From Macquaria australasica (lineage: Eukaryota > Chordata > Actinopteri > Centrarchiformes > Percichthyidae): 64,000 nucleotides of DNA. The stretch lies in NCBI GenBank assembly GCA_005408345.1, contig SEMN01000414.1:310001-374000 (forward strand), read 5' to 3'. Of this stretch, positions 10,092-23,347 are shown piece after piece; the first letter of the stretch is position 1, and the number at the start of each line of letters is the position of its first letter. The notes under the pieces are model-generated. The model searched no databases. It was not told the origin of the DNA and worked only from the letters and a program-made list of their open reading frames with translations. Position numbers and translations under genes: made by a program.

Positions 10092-11651
10092 TTGCAGAGA
10101 TATACATTGAGAGTTTAATGGGGAAATGATGGTGGGAGGGTGAGGATTGAGAGGGGCCTCCAAAAGTTGACTGACGTATTCTGACAGCTGAATACTAATC
10201 ATGAGATCAACCTCTGGCTAAATCTACAGATCTCACTGGGGCTTCTGGCTGGGAGAAGCATAAAAAGGATTAGCAGTAAATACAGAAGGCTTATAGAGAA
10301 CAGAGAGACACCAGTGGACAGACTCAACATCTTGAAACAAAAGGTTGAGAGGAAGAAGGAACTAAGGATGCTAAGGATGGCAAGAGGGATCCAAGCGGAC
10401 AGTGGACAACTACATTGACCTACAGTTATGTTCATTTTTCCATAAGGTTTCCCAAGGATAGCAAAATAAGCACAATCATCGAAGCAAATACGTTGAGAGT
10501 AAGAAGGAAGAAAAGAAATCACAAGTAAAAGACAAAGTCCGACAGACAAAAATACATGAAATGTACAGAGAATAGAGAAAGGCCAGATGAGATGCACTGT
10601 TGCAGTTTCATTGTTACATGAATTCATTTCCTGTTTGCAGTGATGTCACTAATGATATGCTGTCCCTAATGACATCATCAGGGCCTGAAGTGGACTGCAG
10701 TCTGTAGTGTTTCAGTCTCTGGTTACCAATCTGTGTGTGTGCATGTGTACAAGCAAGCTGGCAGGCAGCAACCGCTGCATAGAGTATTAATAGGAACTCA
10801 CATCACTGAGAAAGGCTTCCAGATAAACAGACGCTCACATCAGGCTCGCGTCTATGATCAGATTACATCCTCCAGACGATACCCAAGGCAGAAAGTAATC
10901 TGATTACCAAAAAGTAACTAAAGTAACCTCAGACTGACAGAAAAAAAGATTTACAAATAGGCAAATTCTACAAATTCTCTACATAGACTACACAACTCTA
11001 AGATGGGTGACACACAGCAGACAAAACTGAGGGGTAAAGCTCACAGCTCAAACTGCGTCGGTTTAAAGACTCAAGCAACCAGGGCCCCACCACAAATTGT
11101 TACAAAGTCAAACAAACAGGTACAAACATGCAAGATTAATAAGATGTATCACTGGCTTCCCACTGACAGCAGATATTACTGCTGGTGGGAATGGCTGTGA
11201 GTATGTCGACCAGTTCCCGAACCCACACCACCAACAGATGCAGAATCAGCACCTTGGAGCCTTGGAGTACTATGATAAGACCTGTATCATATAAAATTGA
11301 GCCACTGGTGTGATTAGCTGGCTGTGCTCAAGGTCCATCTATCCCTGACTCATTGATTTATTTGTCAACTTGAAAATAACTGGTGAGTTTACTGTCTGAA
11401 AGTATGGAACAACTTTACAGCAGCACATTAGGATGGGTATACCTATGATTCTGTCCTTTCATAGGCATTAGACACACCTGATAGTTTCTTTGATGTATTG
11501 CTCAAGGGAACTCCAGCATTGTGGATGTCCACTAACACAACAGGTCATGTTTAAGGACAGTGCCCCTTCTCTCTGTGCCAGTGCAATGTCCAAGTTAGGT
11601 AGAGTAGGAAAACCAGCAGGTGGTCATCAGAAATACAAAATAATTAAGTTA
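10088..11651. other. non-coding, no gene supported
   Basis: A 142-residue minus-strand frame (10199-10627) is hydrophobic and Leu/Ser-rich but shows no signal, motif or splice context that I recognise, and I treat it as chance. The rest is unique-looking. Confidence 0.5.
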
Positions 11652-11875
11652 CACATCAATAATCCCTCTGGGGAAATTCGTGTTTTGCACTGGACCCGTG
11701 CTACTTATTTAGGAGCAGTTGGCAGTGCACATGTTGCAGTGCCCAGAGACCAACTCCACTTCTGAGGTCAGTCGCCGGTGTGTTAAATTTCAGAGCAAAC
11801 CAATGCAAACACGGAGAGAACACACACATTCCACAGAAGAAAGGCCCCAGTTGGGGCCAACCACTGTGCCGATGC
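11652..11875 (-). repeat. LINE-tail plus SINE-like teleost repeat fragments
   Basis: Reading the minus strand, the block ends in GGGGATTATTGATG-like text; the plus strand shows AATAATCCCTCTGGGGAAATT at 11658-11678, the typical 3' tail of fish CR1/L2/Rex-type LINEs. Upstream on the minus strand are GGCCCCAACTGGGGCC and a header resembling 'gcacagtggtt...', known from a high-copy teleost repeat. It is strongly degraded. Family names are from memory. Confidence 0.5.
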
Positions 11876-13466
11876 TTCACCTCAGAACGCTAAACATAGC
11901 CAAAGACAAATAAATCAGTGCTAATATAAATGCTGATAAAAGATAATAGAAAACAAACATTATTTGTCAAATAATGACAAGCCAGTTTACATTTTTAACA
12001 TCCTAATATTCATAATATTTAACACACAAGAATAGTACAAATTCAAGTCACTGTTAGATCAGAAATATTAAAACTGGATGAAAAGGAATCAATTAACAAC
12101 AAATATTTTGATCTAAACATGATTAATTTCTACCACAAGCTTCTAAACTAATCTACCAATAGGATGTAGAAGGCTGTTATCAGAGTATTGCACCTTGTTT
12201 CTTTTTTGGTTATTTAACCAGAAAAGCAGCTTATAACTATGAGCTGATAGCACTGCTCCTCTTACCTGATGTTCTTCAACTCAGGTAACTGCTGTAAGGT
12301 GTGCTCGGTCCTCAGATACTGTAATAAGGTTAGACAAAAACATCATTGTAGCTGGGAAACTGGTGTCAGATTTATATTGCAACAAGTGAAAAAAATGGGA
12401 CACACATGGCAGGACACAGTACAAGACTGACCAGCAACATTTCATGAGTGTAGATCTGAACAATGGAAAACATCATACTCTCAATCTTTAAACTTTGCAT
12501 CTCTCTTCCTCTCAGTCCCAGGCTCTGTCTCTCCTTATCCTCCCATTCTCTCTTTCTTTTAACAGTCACTCTGACTCTCTTTCACTCTGATCTGACATCA
12601 GTCTCTCTGATTGGCCGACCCAGCTCGTGCAGTAACCAGTGACATGCTTTAATTATTGAGTGGCTGACCTCAATTGGTTGGCTGGAACAGCCTAAAACAC
12701 ATAGCGCCACACACAAACACACTGCGTGCACATACACACCCAGACATTTGCACACCATGCTCACACACTCACACAATCTCACTACATACTGCACACTTAC
12801 ATGCTCACCCTGGGGACAGTTTCTAAAGTCTAAATATATATACCGTGGACAAAATCAACTCTGCCTGTTACTCCTCTCAGTTCATTGATGCTAAGAGCAT
12901 TAGTTATGATAAGAAAAACACATAATTACAGTGTACTGTACTGTGAGACAATATACAATAATTACGTAAAAACATGAATTAATTTCCTCTAAGATGTAAA
13001 GATTTGTCGTAGAGACTGTTTGTCTTTGATGTAGAGACTTTTATAAACCAAGTACTTATTTTTTCACTTATTTTCTTATACTTATTTAGATTTAGATGCA
13101 CGTGTGTAGTAACAGGTTGTTTCAAGACTACTATATAATGTAACAACAGTTATTTTATATACTGTGCTCTAGTACCACTGTTAAAGAACATGTGGAACAT
13201 GTATGGAGAGTAAGCACATTTATACCAGTCAAACAGTGTAGTGCTTCAAATACATGCCTTCATGAGGGAATTAATATGACTTACAGTGTGAAGTATATTA
13301 CATAATATACTACTTGCTGTAGTATTAAACTGGTGAATGAAGCTCTAATAACAACACAGAAAGAAAAAATGGTAGTGAATTAATCATTTATGCGGACAGA
13401 CAGCAGCTCATGAGGGCTGTCAAGTGTGACATTAATGGTTATCACAGTTCTTTTGATAGTAATATA

Positions 13467-13472
<6 letters not shown>
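11876..13472. other. AT-rich non-coding with CCAAT/homeodomain-like patch
   Basis: No gene. At about 12600-12685 there are two ATTGG boxes (inverted CCAAT) and TTTAATTATTGAG, a motif mix seen in enhancers; this is weak. The rest is AT-rich and unremarkable. Confidence 0.45.

Positions 13473-13545
<73 letters not shown>
13473..13545. repeat. (TA)36 microsatellite
   Basis: 73 bp of uninterrupted alternating TA, self-complementary and cruciform-prone. The Ile-Tyr frame over it is an artefact. Confidence 0.97.
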
Positions 13546-13547
<2 letters not shown>

Positions 13548-14739
13548 TTTCCTTTAAAGGTACAAGGAGTTAAAGAATTCTATATAATTTACGATACAAC
13601 ACTGATGCTGATTGGAAACATGAGTCCCGTGATATGCCTTTCATAACTGGTGCTGCAAGAAAGAGAAATGATATACATCCTTTGGTATGTCGTCTATGCA
13701 CTTAGTATGCTATAATTTAATTTCTAAATATATCCTGGAGAGTATGATCTCTGTCACACTTGTCTCCCTACAAATGATCAAACACAGTAGATGATACTGG
13801 ACATTTGATAGCCACATCGCTTCATAAGACATGATGCAACCGGTGCATTTTTAGATTAGGGTGTGATGGTAGCCTACCTAGAATATTTAATGCATTTCCA
13901 CTGGTTGCACTTCACTGGTAAATGTGAGAGGAGAGAGTACTTTACCGGCCTGCCAACCTCGTGATGTCATCCGTTTGACACTTAATGCAATAAAATGGCA
14001 CACGTCCTCAGAAATGACATTCATCTCGAGAACGCCTTCAGAAACATGAGTGACATGTTGACTCTCATTATATTTTGATGAGTGTAACCCAACTGGGATC
14101 CATGGCATGCTGTGTGGCTTGTGGCCTATGATTAGTTACAAATAGTTCAATGGGTCACACCGCTTGGCTCTGAGCCCAAGACCTCACAGGGTTTGAACAT
14201 ACATCCCCCAAACTACAAGCCCACCTCAAGTACAGTAGCTGAATTCAAATTAGTTTGGCAGGTAGATAATATTTTCTAAACTATTTATTTGTCTTTAAAG
14301 TATCAGGCTACTTGGTAGGATAATGAGTTAATACTTAATTTTGCAGGCTGCTTATCAGTTTATAAAGTCTTACTGTACCTAGTCTTCCTTTCATTAAGGA
14401 AAATAATACTAATATATAGTGTAGTTTCAGGTTGTAGTGGGCCCTCGGTCAGAGTACAGATTTCAATGTTGACTCACCATGGACTTTTTCTGCAGAGTTA
14501 CAGGTGGTTTCAGTGCTACTGCATGATGCACTAGTGTACGAAAATGTAAGAGATATTACTCAAAAGTATACATTTCTTTTAGTAATGCCCCTCAAAAGAT
14601 CAGTTAAAATGTTTAATGCTGCAAATTTCACAGACAAGTAAACCAGATACATATGCATGCTAGCAAGGACACACACACACACACACAAACACAAAAAAAC
14701 CCAGAGTGCAGTCAAACAGAGCTCTCAACATGGAGCTTC
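13546..14739. other. non-coding, nothing recognised
   Basis: Unique-looking AT-rich sequence, ending with a short AC tract at about 14669-14687. Confidence 0.5.
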
Positions 14740-14905
14740 ATGCATGCATGCGTGTCTATGAAGTTTGGCACTGTGTTTCTTTGGTCCATACGGCGTTTTG
14801 TATTTGCCATAATCCCCTGTCAGCAACACTTAGGCAGGCAGACAATAGCAGAGAAGATCGGCAGCCAAACCCCCTTCACTGTAAGCTTGGCAGGTCAGCG
14901 TGCAA
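14740..14905. promoter_or_regulatory. possible conserved non-coding element
   Basis: A repeat-free island of mixed composition between CA tracts (GTATTTGCCATAATCCCC, CTTAGGCAGGCAGACAATAG). It looks like other vertebrate CNEs, but the sequence alone cannot prove conservation. Confidence 0.18.
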
Positions 14906-14918
14906 GCAGCAGGTTACG

Positions 14919-15340
14919 CACACACACACAAACACACACACACGCACACACGCGCACACACACACAAATAAACAATACTGCACATGTACAACCATGCAAC
15001 ACATGCATACACACACACACACACCCAGAAAACACACATGTCCCGCTGAGATGCACGTTACTCACACCGTCTCCCGGCCCTCTTCAAAGAGTTGTGGTGC
15101 AGTTCTCAAGGACACGGCTGTCTGACATCTCCTCTCTTTCTCTCTCTCCTCTCACTCTGGCATACTCTCTCTCTGTCTCTCTCCCACTCTCTCATTTGCT
15201 TCCCGGTTGCAGGACGCTGCCACAACAGATGCAAGTGTGTCGCTGCCTTCCTGCTCTCCTCTTTATTCCTCCCTCTTCCCTCTCTCCCCTTCTCTCTCCT
15301 CTCCTCTCTTCTCTCGGTCTGCAGCTGAGAGGCAGAGCTC
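14919..15340 (+). repeat. compound CA and CT-rich low-complexity region
   Basis: CA tracts interrupted by CG (14919-14967) and AC (15009-15024) are followed by CT-rich sequence from about 15130 to 15320. The 247-residue plus-strand frame across it is a repeat artefact. Confidence 0.85.
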
Positions 15341-15892
15341 ATTCTCTAAGCCATGAAGCAGGGCTTCTCTCTTTTTTCAAGTGCCGGGTAGTATGAGAAC
15401 GAGGAAGCGAGAGAAAGAGGAAGGGAGGGAGAAAGAGGAGAGGAAGGAGTGCTGGGCGAACTGACCAAACTGACTGGCCACTCCAGGACACCAGCGTTCT
15501 GCAGACAGAGTCCTACTGCAGGAAACACATACAGCTTTACTGTAAATCAGCAGCAGCAGCTGTGGAAGCATCACATATGTTTTAACCTCGCAAAAAAGAG
15601 ACAGATGGACAGAAACAAAAAATAATTTGGTAGGATAAAGGAGAAAATTGGGAGATGAGAACAAACAGAAACTGACATATTATATCTGTGTATACTGTAT
15701 GTTGTGTCTGTGACTTGTAAAAAACAACAACTTGAAAATCTAAAACTGAATTCAAAGAAATGTGGGTTGTCAGCCTGAACAAAAATATACAATATACGGT
15801 ACATTTTGTCCTGGAAAATTGGAGGATAGAATGTAAGAGGGCCAAAAAGAAAATGGATGAGAGGGGAAAATGATTAGGTAAAACTGATGAAC
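15341..15892. other. non-coding, partly purine-rich
   Basis: GA-rich at 15395-15450, then unique AT-rich sequence. No gene seen. Confidence 0.5.
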
Positions 15893-15973
15893 GAAGAGAA
15901 GAGAAGAGAAGAGAAGAGAAGAGAAGAGAAGAGAAGAGAAGAGAAGAGAAGAGAAGAGAAGAGAAGAGAAGAG
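15893..15973 (+). repeat. (GAAGA)16 pentanucleotide repeat
   Basis: About 81 bp of near-perfect GAAGA units. A Leu-Phe-Ser-Ser frame on the minus strand is an artefact of the five-base period. Confidence 0.95.
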
Positions 15974-16233
15974 AGATGTCTTAACAAGAGGAGAGGGGAG
16001 AAGTGGAGGGGAGGATAGAAAAGGGGAAGTCTAAGTATTCCCCAAAGCCTTGCTGTCTTTTCTGAAAAATGGTCCCTGCAGGCCCGATCCAGAAAGAGGC
16101 AACACAAACAAACACAGAGAGCAGAAACAAACATCTATTTATGGAGGAGGGGGGTCCAGTTTCCCAACCACATTTGCTAGCAGCTTTCCTGACAATGTTA
16201 CCAATTCAGCAGATTAAGAGTAACAACTAGAGG

Positions 16234-16260
16234 ACAGGAGAGGAGAGGAGAGGAGAGGAG
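16234..16260 (+). repeat. (GGAGA)5 pentanucleotide repeat
   Basis: Short purine pentamer array, same period as the array 260 bp upstream but a different unit. Confidence 0.9.
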
Positions 16261-17179
16261 GAACAAGTAGTAGCTCAGTTAAATCCAGTGTTAAACCAAC
16301 ACATGGACCAATGTAGAGCAAAATAATGCTAATGAATGTTCACATGTGGCTAATCACATATCAATCAAGTATTAGAACAATTTGAGAATGTGTAACTTTC
16401 TATAAATGATTTTCAATGCATCCTAGAAGTAGGTCAATGCACACCAGTCTATATCCTGGCAGTGTCTCTCTCCCAATCCCCCTCTCTCTCTACAAACACA
16501 CAACAGGTTCACAGCACTGTAAGTACAGCCTCAAAACAAAAAGTTCTGTTTTTTTATTATAAGGTAGTATAGTGCAGGTAGTACTTGGTGTATGGGCATG
16601 TGTTCATGTTTCTAATAATAATCATATGTGTATTTATGTGTTTAAGAGAATATGATGAATTGACATGTTAAGTGAATCTACGACATTATTAAAATACTCT
16701 ATATAGATATAGAATTTTTATAATGTATTTTTTTTCTGGAGAAAACATTGAAAGATCCACAAATTGGCCATGCTGTGACTGTTAATTATTATTGTTACAT
16801 ATATTAATTATTATATGTTTTGCAAAGTCCTGTAGCTGAATATCACTGCATCACTGTTCTGTTTAAAAAAATAAAAATAAAATCAGGAGTGCTGAATGCT
16901 GAATAACAATCACAATCATGTTGTTCGTTCACCTGTTTCCCAAAGAATCATAAGAGGAAATGTTAATCCCACTTCTGGCCCCCCAGTGCCAAAGAAAAGC
17001 CATGCTACTAATGCACTGATAAAGAAGCAGCAATTGATCTGCTATGGAAATGCACCACATCAGCAGTGGCTTATCACACATGGGATCAATCAGTCTACTT
17101 TTAGTTAAAGAGAGACCACCACATTGGAGTTTTTTTTCAGACATTGTCCATCAAAATTAAAACATGTCTCACAACTCTT
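16261..17179. other. AT-rich non-coding
   Basis: No gene or repeat family recognised. Confidence 0.5.
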
Positions 17180-17230
17180 CTTCACCTTTATTCACCAAAT
17201 GTTTGTGGCTATCTTGCCTTCATCAGGCTG
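17180..17230 (-). repeat. retroelement 3'-end-like fragment
   Basis: On the minus strand it reads CTGATGAAGGCAAGATAGCC, then ACATTTGGTGAATAAAGG: the 'CTGATGAAGG...AATAAA' arrangement common at the 3' end of several vertebrate LINE and other retroelement families. Too short to classify. Confidence 0.35.
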
Positions 17231-17344
17231 GAATCTGAAGTTATTTCCAGTTAACTTATATATAGTATATTGATCAAAAAGCAGACGAAAACATATACAG
17301 TAGTAAAGTATGTGTTTAATTTAGATTTATGTATTACCAAGCAA

Positions 17345-17665
17345 TAGTAGTTGGTAATAAGTCCCCCTGCACTCAAAAACGTGTTTTTCTTCCCTTTCCT
17401 TGATTGTGACATTTGACCTCAGAGCTCATTTGATGTGCAGAGTTTGACACTACAAGGATGTTTTTACATTCTGAAGGGGGAAAGTTTCCCTGTGCTTACT
17501 TTAAATCTGAGTTTCAGACTTGGACGTACAAGCAGGACATCACAACTAGTTTGGAGCCAATTGTGGTCCAATATGCAACTAAAAAGAGTTTGCTGGGGAA
17601 ACTTGAAACCTCCAGTGCACACATACTGAGAATTAAGTTTTCAGTGAAGTAGGACACATGAAATA
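17345..17665 (+). repeat. probable unclassified dispersed repeat with short open frames
   Basis: It runs from CACTCAAAAACGTGTTTTTC through AGTTTGACACTACAAGGATG and AGTTTGGAGCCAATTGTGG to CCAGTGCACACATACTGAG. I recall this order of phrases from multi-copy fish sequence. Overlapping 64-residue frames are not recognisable as a protein. Confidence 0.35.
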
Positions 17666-18165
17666 TTATGCAAGTATTTGCATATTCTGGATTTTTCAAT
17701 GAGGGAGAACGAGCAGATGTCATTTAAAAAAAATGTACTACATAACTGAACTTTTTTTGTGAAAAAACCATATCGGACACAAATTATTATTCCAAGTTTT
17801 TCTTTCAGATATTTTCACAGATCAAAGAGGAACATGTCAGAAATCAACTATCACCACTATCAATGAAGCCTACAACAAATCTCAGGTTTTCCTCACTGGA
17901 TAATGAATGCATTTGTGTATGATGCATGTGTATGCATGTACATACACATCAGAATGAGGAGTTTGATAATCAATGACCTTATATTATTACAATATAGAGA
18001 TATGCTATATTTCTTCAGAGAGGAGAGGTCTTTCCCACTGCTTTATCAAAATCCAACATCTTGTTCTTGTACCATTTTAAGTACAGCTTTTGTGGCATAA
18101 ATTCAACTAACTGCATTTGTATAAGTTTCCTATTGTACTGTACATTACGTCCTTACATAGGTAAG
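17666..18165. other. AT-rich non-coding
   Basis: Nothing recognised. Confidence 0.5.
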
Positions 18166-18410
18166 GGGAAAAAACGCAAGTGTAAAAGATGGCGGGAGAG
18201 GAGGCCATATGACATAACATTTGTTGCAAGAATTAACAATGCAAGAATTGTCGGGGATGAGGAGGAAGAAAAGAAACAAAGGAAAGGGAGGAGATGAGAA
18301 ACAGAAAATGCAGGAGACAGAACAGGTGAAGGAAAGGACGAGGACATGGAGGAAGATGCGAAAAGCAGGGACACAGAGGAGAGGGTGGAGGGCAAGGACA
18401 GGGGTGAAGG
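18166..18410 (+). repeat. purine-rich low-complexity block
   Basis: Plus strand is strongly A/G-biased (GGAGGAAGAAAAG, GGACGAGGACATGG). Overlapping frames on both strands are artefacts. Confidence 0.6.
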
Positions 18411-18494
18411 GTGTAACTCACTCCTGTCCCCATCACCAGCGCCCAGTCCTAATTTACCCAGAACAATCAATCAGATCAGGAGGCAGACACTGAT

Positions 18495-18582
18495 AGAGGA
18501 CTACTATGCAACAGGATCCACCACGTACACACACACACCCACACACACTGAGAGAGATGGAGGACTTGCATGCAACAGGATC
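18495..18582 (+). repeat. 24-bp direct repeat, 64-bp period, separated by CA tract
   Basis: AGAGGACT..ATGCAACAGGATC at 18495-18518 recurs as GGAGGACT..ATGCAACAGGATC at 18559-18582. The spacer and right flank are CA-rich. This is a local duplication of unique sequence together with the microsatellite. Confidence 0.8.
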
Positions 18583-19146
18583 TATTCACACACACATACT
18601 TTTATGCTGACTAGAGGTAAAAAGTTTGCAGCTCATATCTGTAGCCTCTGCACTGACTTCTACCAACTAGGCTGTACTTTGTACCAAAGTCACCGTGGCT
18701 TTGTGGGGTCACAGCGAGAGGTCAGGGCCCATGAGACAGAACGAGCACAGAGGGAACAGGACGGGAGTGAGAGAGCAAGAGGGTGAGGGAGAAAGGAGGG
18801 AGAGGGAGGAGAACAACGGCCAACAATAGGAAGAGAGAGAGAGAGAAAAGAGCACAGTGCAAAAAACAGAGGACAGAAACGGCAATGAACAAGAGGACAA
18901 AGTGATCGCGCCCTGCCATGCTCTCAGAGAAAGATGAATGCACAGAGAGAAAGAATAAAAGAGCGAGAAAAAAAAGTGGCGGACCGACGCCAGCTCAGGT
19001 ACTGAAGACGTTGGTATTGTTGTAAAATAAACACACACAGATGAGATGAGCAGGGAGATCAGTGAGAACACAAACGTTTGTTCATTCCTCCTCAGGCTCT
19101 CCTGGCCTTCTATCTGTCCCCCAGGGTGACACTTTAGTATGGACTC

Positions 19147-19148
<2 letters not shown>
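18583..19148. other. non-coding, GA-rich in part
   Basis: Purine-rich from about 18720 to 18860, otherwise unremarkable. The Leu/Ser-rich minus-strand frames here are artefacts. Confidence 0.5.

Positions 19149-19190
<42 letters not shown>
19149..19190 (+). repeat. (CA)21 microsatellite
   Basis: Uninterrupted CA run. Confidence 0.97.
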
Positions 19191-19194
<4 letters not shown>

Positions 19195-20482
19195 AATTAC
19201 ACCTCACCTCCACATACACACATTTAATTAATTGTTATGCAGAAGACTAGACTGTCTTCTTCTTGGGTTTATCTACAGTCTTTCTGACTAGTGTTTGTGT
19301 CTTTTACTGTGTTTATCATAAAACCTGTGGAAACTGCTGCTCAGGTGGTCCCTAGTAATAGCGATAGGTAATGTATTGTGGCTTCTTGATTTGATACTAC
19401 ATAAGATCTAGATTTTAATCAGCCTGTATCCACTGTTTCCTCCTTTATTATGATATGTAAATGTTGGGTTTTCAGCTTTTGTCAGGTAGAGATTTGTTGT
19501 CTTCAGCAGGATACATGGTTACTGAGCAGCCTTTAGCAACATCAAATCATCACAAATCAAAGATGTCCCACGAGCCTGTGGTTATGGAAGAGTCTCTTAC
19601 AACTAGGCCACTCTGTGACATTAATATTTCCACTTTATCTGGGTAGAAGACTAATGAATTACACCAAAATATATTTAGAACACAAAATTATTGTAAAGAT
19701 ATTAAACTTTAGACCAGAAACTGGAATAGTCGGTTAATTTATCTACATATAATCTCAGATTTAGTGTTAAGTATTCTAATTTATTATGCTGCACTTGACC
19801 TTTTCTATCAGGTAATTAGCAACAGAAAACATTTTTGTAGTCAAGTTTTTATTCCTCCTAATTGGATATTGAACATAAACATGTTTGTGCCAGTATTTAT
19901 GCTCATATGCATTGCTATAGGAATTGATTGCTCAAAATGAGCTCCAACCCCAGCTCACTGTCTAAAAAACAAACAAACACTATCTTTAAGCATGGTTGAT
20001 GTTGTCATACATAATTTTTAAGTTCCTGAAAATACTCTTTCAGCATATTGACTGATTGTAACTTTCTTGTAATCATGTCATCATCATCATATTAGTCTTT
20101 ATGTGATTCTTGGTGCTGATGTGTGGACTTTGTAAAAATGAAGTAGTTCACGTACAATATCTGATTTATCATTGATGCATTTGTTTAAAGGAAGAATGTA
20201 CTTTTAGAGGTTTTTCTTGGGTTTGCCTGGATATGCTATCACAACAGTGATTACCATGCATCGTGTTATCTTTACTCCCTGTTACTAATATAATGTTGTT
20301 GCCTGGAGAAGATATTTATACAGCGATCAACATCATGAATCTCAACCCCATAAAATCGAGCTGATTGAATTTATATGACTAATTTATTTGACTTAAGACT
20401 AATTGGAGCAATGCTTTATTTACCCTGTAAATTATCCCAAAGCACCTCTCTGTTTGTGTGCATGCATGATAGCAACAGACAG
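19191..20482. other. AT-rich non-coding
   Basis: No gene or repeat identified. Confidence 0.5.
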
Positions 20483-20526
20483 GGGGGTGGGTGGGGTGAG
20501 GTGAGGTGGGGTGGGGGGGGGGGGGG
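20483..20526 (+). repeat. G-rich tract, G-quadruplex-prone
   Basis: A run of G blocks separated by single T or A, ending in 14 consecutive G. At least four runs of three or more G lie within 44 bp. Confidence 0.85.
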
Positions 20527-21540
20527 CATGTGAGACCTACACTATCTATTTTAAATGATGACACATTTAATTTAGGCCCTGCAAAAGAAATTAAAAAGCA
20601 TAGCTGTTATTAATGAAGATGGAGCATAATGAGAGAAGGCTACACAATGTAACACACAAACACACACAGTTTCTACAAGACACTGAACGTAACTTTATAA
20701 TAACAGCCCGATTTTCTCTTAAAATAGTTTGGTGTCTATGTCTTGTAAATGTAACTGGTAATAATTAATTGTAAGATCATTTAAACAATGATATGCATTA
20801 AGCATTAAGTGCTATAAATTACATCACGACTTCATTTGTTTTTATGCTAACGTATACAGAAAATTACTGCAAGAAAATCAGCATGAACGGAAATCTTGTC
20901 GTAGTGTTTCTTCATGTTTCCAGACACTAATGCTCCTGTTATCTGTTCCAGTTGTCATTCATTGCAGCACAGACGAGTTTCCTTCCGTCTTAAGTGTGCT
21001 CCTGTGTCAAATACACAGATTCTGTGCTCTGAGTAACTTATGCCTGCACTGGCAAATATCTCCAAGCACAATGTATCTTTACAGAACACGTAATGTAAGG
21101 TTTGAAATTTGCTCAGTGCACAAAGGAAGTTTAAATTCAGAGGAATTAAAGTTAAAGCCAAACCTGAAGTTACAAGGTTTTGATGTGGCAGTGATGTGAG
21201 ACTCAAAGTCATGTTTCCCCTCAGCACTGTTGAAGTCATTGAAGTTGTAAATTGACTGAACTGGACAGGCTGTGGTCTTAGTCTTCCCTTAATTTTGTTA
21301 CAGGTTTGCCAATCTCATGCCATTAAATGTATAGCCTGCATAGCACTTCTATTGATTAACAAATGACAACGGCGTCAATGTGTCGCAATGTGCACTTGAG
21401 GTCAGGGACTTATTGCCTTATTTCAATTCTTTCTTTCCCCCCTCCCTCTCTATCTCTCTTTCTCTAACTCTCTCTCGCATCCGTTCCCCCTTTCCATCTT
21501 TCCCTCGCAGTCTTCCTTCCCTCCCTCTAAATAGATATTG
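20527..21540. other. non-coding, CT-rich at right end
   Basis: Unique sequence, with a pyrimidine-rich stretch at about 21428-21525. No gene. Confidence 0.5.
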
Positions 21541-21905
21541 AAGTTTTCTATTTAAGGCAGATGCTGTTTAACTTCCTTGGGGTGGGAAGTGAAAGGCAGG
21601 CAGAGGGCCATCCATCTCGCTATCCACCTGCTGACATCTTTAAACGCTATCGACACCCACTGCCAGCATTAACATGCAAAACCGCACTGCACGTTTGATT
21701 TCATTAGCTCATTGTGCGCAGGGTTTTCTCTTGCCCTGTCGGTGGCATTCTGGCTGCAATTACTGGATTGGATGCAGAATTGGCAAATTTTCCGACTTGT
21801 CAGAGAAATGCCATTTGCACTGCACTATGTACATTTTTACGACTCTTAATTGGAATACATCGTGTACATGTCCTTACCTAGTGGTGGGTTCAAGCACAGC
21901 TCCCT
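21541..21905. promoter_or_regulatory. possible conserved non-coding element
   Basis: A 360-bp repeat-free island of balanced composition following a CT-rich stretch, with TTAACATGCAAAACC, GCAATTACTGGATTGG and ATGCAGAATTGGC. It is distinct from the AT-rich background, with few CA tracts, which is typical of vertebrate CNEs. Conservation cannot be tested here. Confidence 0.25.
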
Positions 21906-23340
21906 GTCGGTAATTTTTAAATAATAAATGAGTTGTTTCTGTTCTTCCCAGGAAGGCTCTACATCAGAGGCTGGAGGGCTACTAGTAAGATCCAACATAA
22001 GAGATGTGGTGGGCGTAGTCAAACTGGGGAAGTATAAATAATGGCAGAAAGTCAGCAGTCAGTTAATGTGCTCCAATGGCTTGAAAAGGCTAGCTAATTG
22101 GCTAGCAGTAAGTAGCATAATGTTACCAATCAAGCACCTTAAAGCCACACATGGTAATGTTACTCATCCTAATGATGCATCCGTTTGGAAAAATGGAAAG
22201 AATGACCTCTTTGTTTATAGAGACAGTGGAAAGGTTCCACTTGGTGAAATGAGTAACGCAAATAAACAAGCTCCAAATTGTACCCGCTCCAAAGACCATA
22301 GCAATATTTTGGGAACAATAGTAAAATTTTTCTCAGAACATGGTTAAAATTGGTGGCATGCTGGGATACGCTGACAGGTCTCCACGACTATGAACAGGGG
22401 GAACAGTTTAGATATCATCAGCTAACAACAACGTAACATTATGGGAACAGTGTTGTTCAGCCATCTTTCCACTGGGAAAAAGTATTAGAGCTGGTATTGA
22501 TTTTCAATGCTAACCAGATAATCTATAGCCAGATAGTTCCATATCTTTGAATGAAATCAGCCCTATCGATAGATTGGTTTGCTGTATAAGACGAACTTAT
22601 TGATGTCACAGGCATTTTTTTGTGGCTGCAATTTTTCGGGTGACGCCACTTCCAACTTGTTTCCTGCTAATGTCTGACTAAAGTTTTTCATCTGCTTAAT
22701 ACTTTACAAAGAGCTGACATTGTTTCACATCAGTGCACTGCAGTCTGACAGGCCTACAGTGGTTAAGCACAAAAACATTTTTTGGAATTTAATATTTGGT
22801 AGTGTGTAAAATCATATGGCTGCATCATCCCAGAAAAAAGAAATGATGTGTAGGTGGAAAAAGAAGAACGAGGAAGTTAAGTGCTTAAACTGCAACAAAT
22901 GAAACAAAACAGATAAACCCTTCACTTTTTTATTGTGTTTCTTTTTGTTTAAGGTTTGTCAGTATAATATAAATATATAATCTAAATATAGTATTCTATT
23001 TGTAGTTTAGTAAGGTAATAATTTAGCTTACAATGGCTAAGGAAGCATTGGTATGAAGTGCTATACAAATACTGAGTTTTAACACTACAAACTATGAGTT
23101 GGGCTCATTATTCAACCTCACAAGGACCTTAGCATCTTTGGGTGAGTGGCGACAAAACATCTGTGTTAAAATCAGTTTAAGCTGACTTCTTTTAAAAAAT
23201 GTGGGCATATTTCAATGCAAAATGGTCAAAAGAGTAAACATTAACTATGATATGAAAAATGAACATGCTCAAAACTGTTGTTTTTCTTAGTAAAGCATTT
23301 ATTAATATAACTTTCCTGAATGAGGTACCTATGATTAAAA
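21906..23340. other. AT-rich non-coding
   Basis: A 93-codon frame at 22066-22347 has no recognisable motif. Nothing else seen. Confidence 0.5.
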
Positions 23341-23347
23341 CAATAAG

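Noticed and set aside
10199..10627. 142-codon hydrophobic minus-strand frame
   Set aside because: No recognisable family, no splice context, no poly(A) signal; hydrophobic composition follows from purine-rich plus-strand sequence.
14653..15396. 247-codon plus-strand open frame, the longest in the window
   Set aside because: It is built from CA and CT repeats (Thr-His and Ser-Leu runs) with no domain, and it overlaps equally long frames in other phases.
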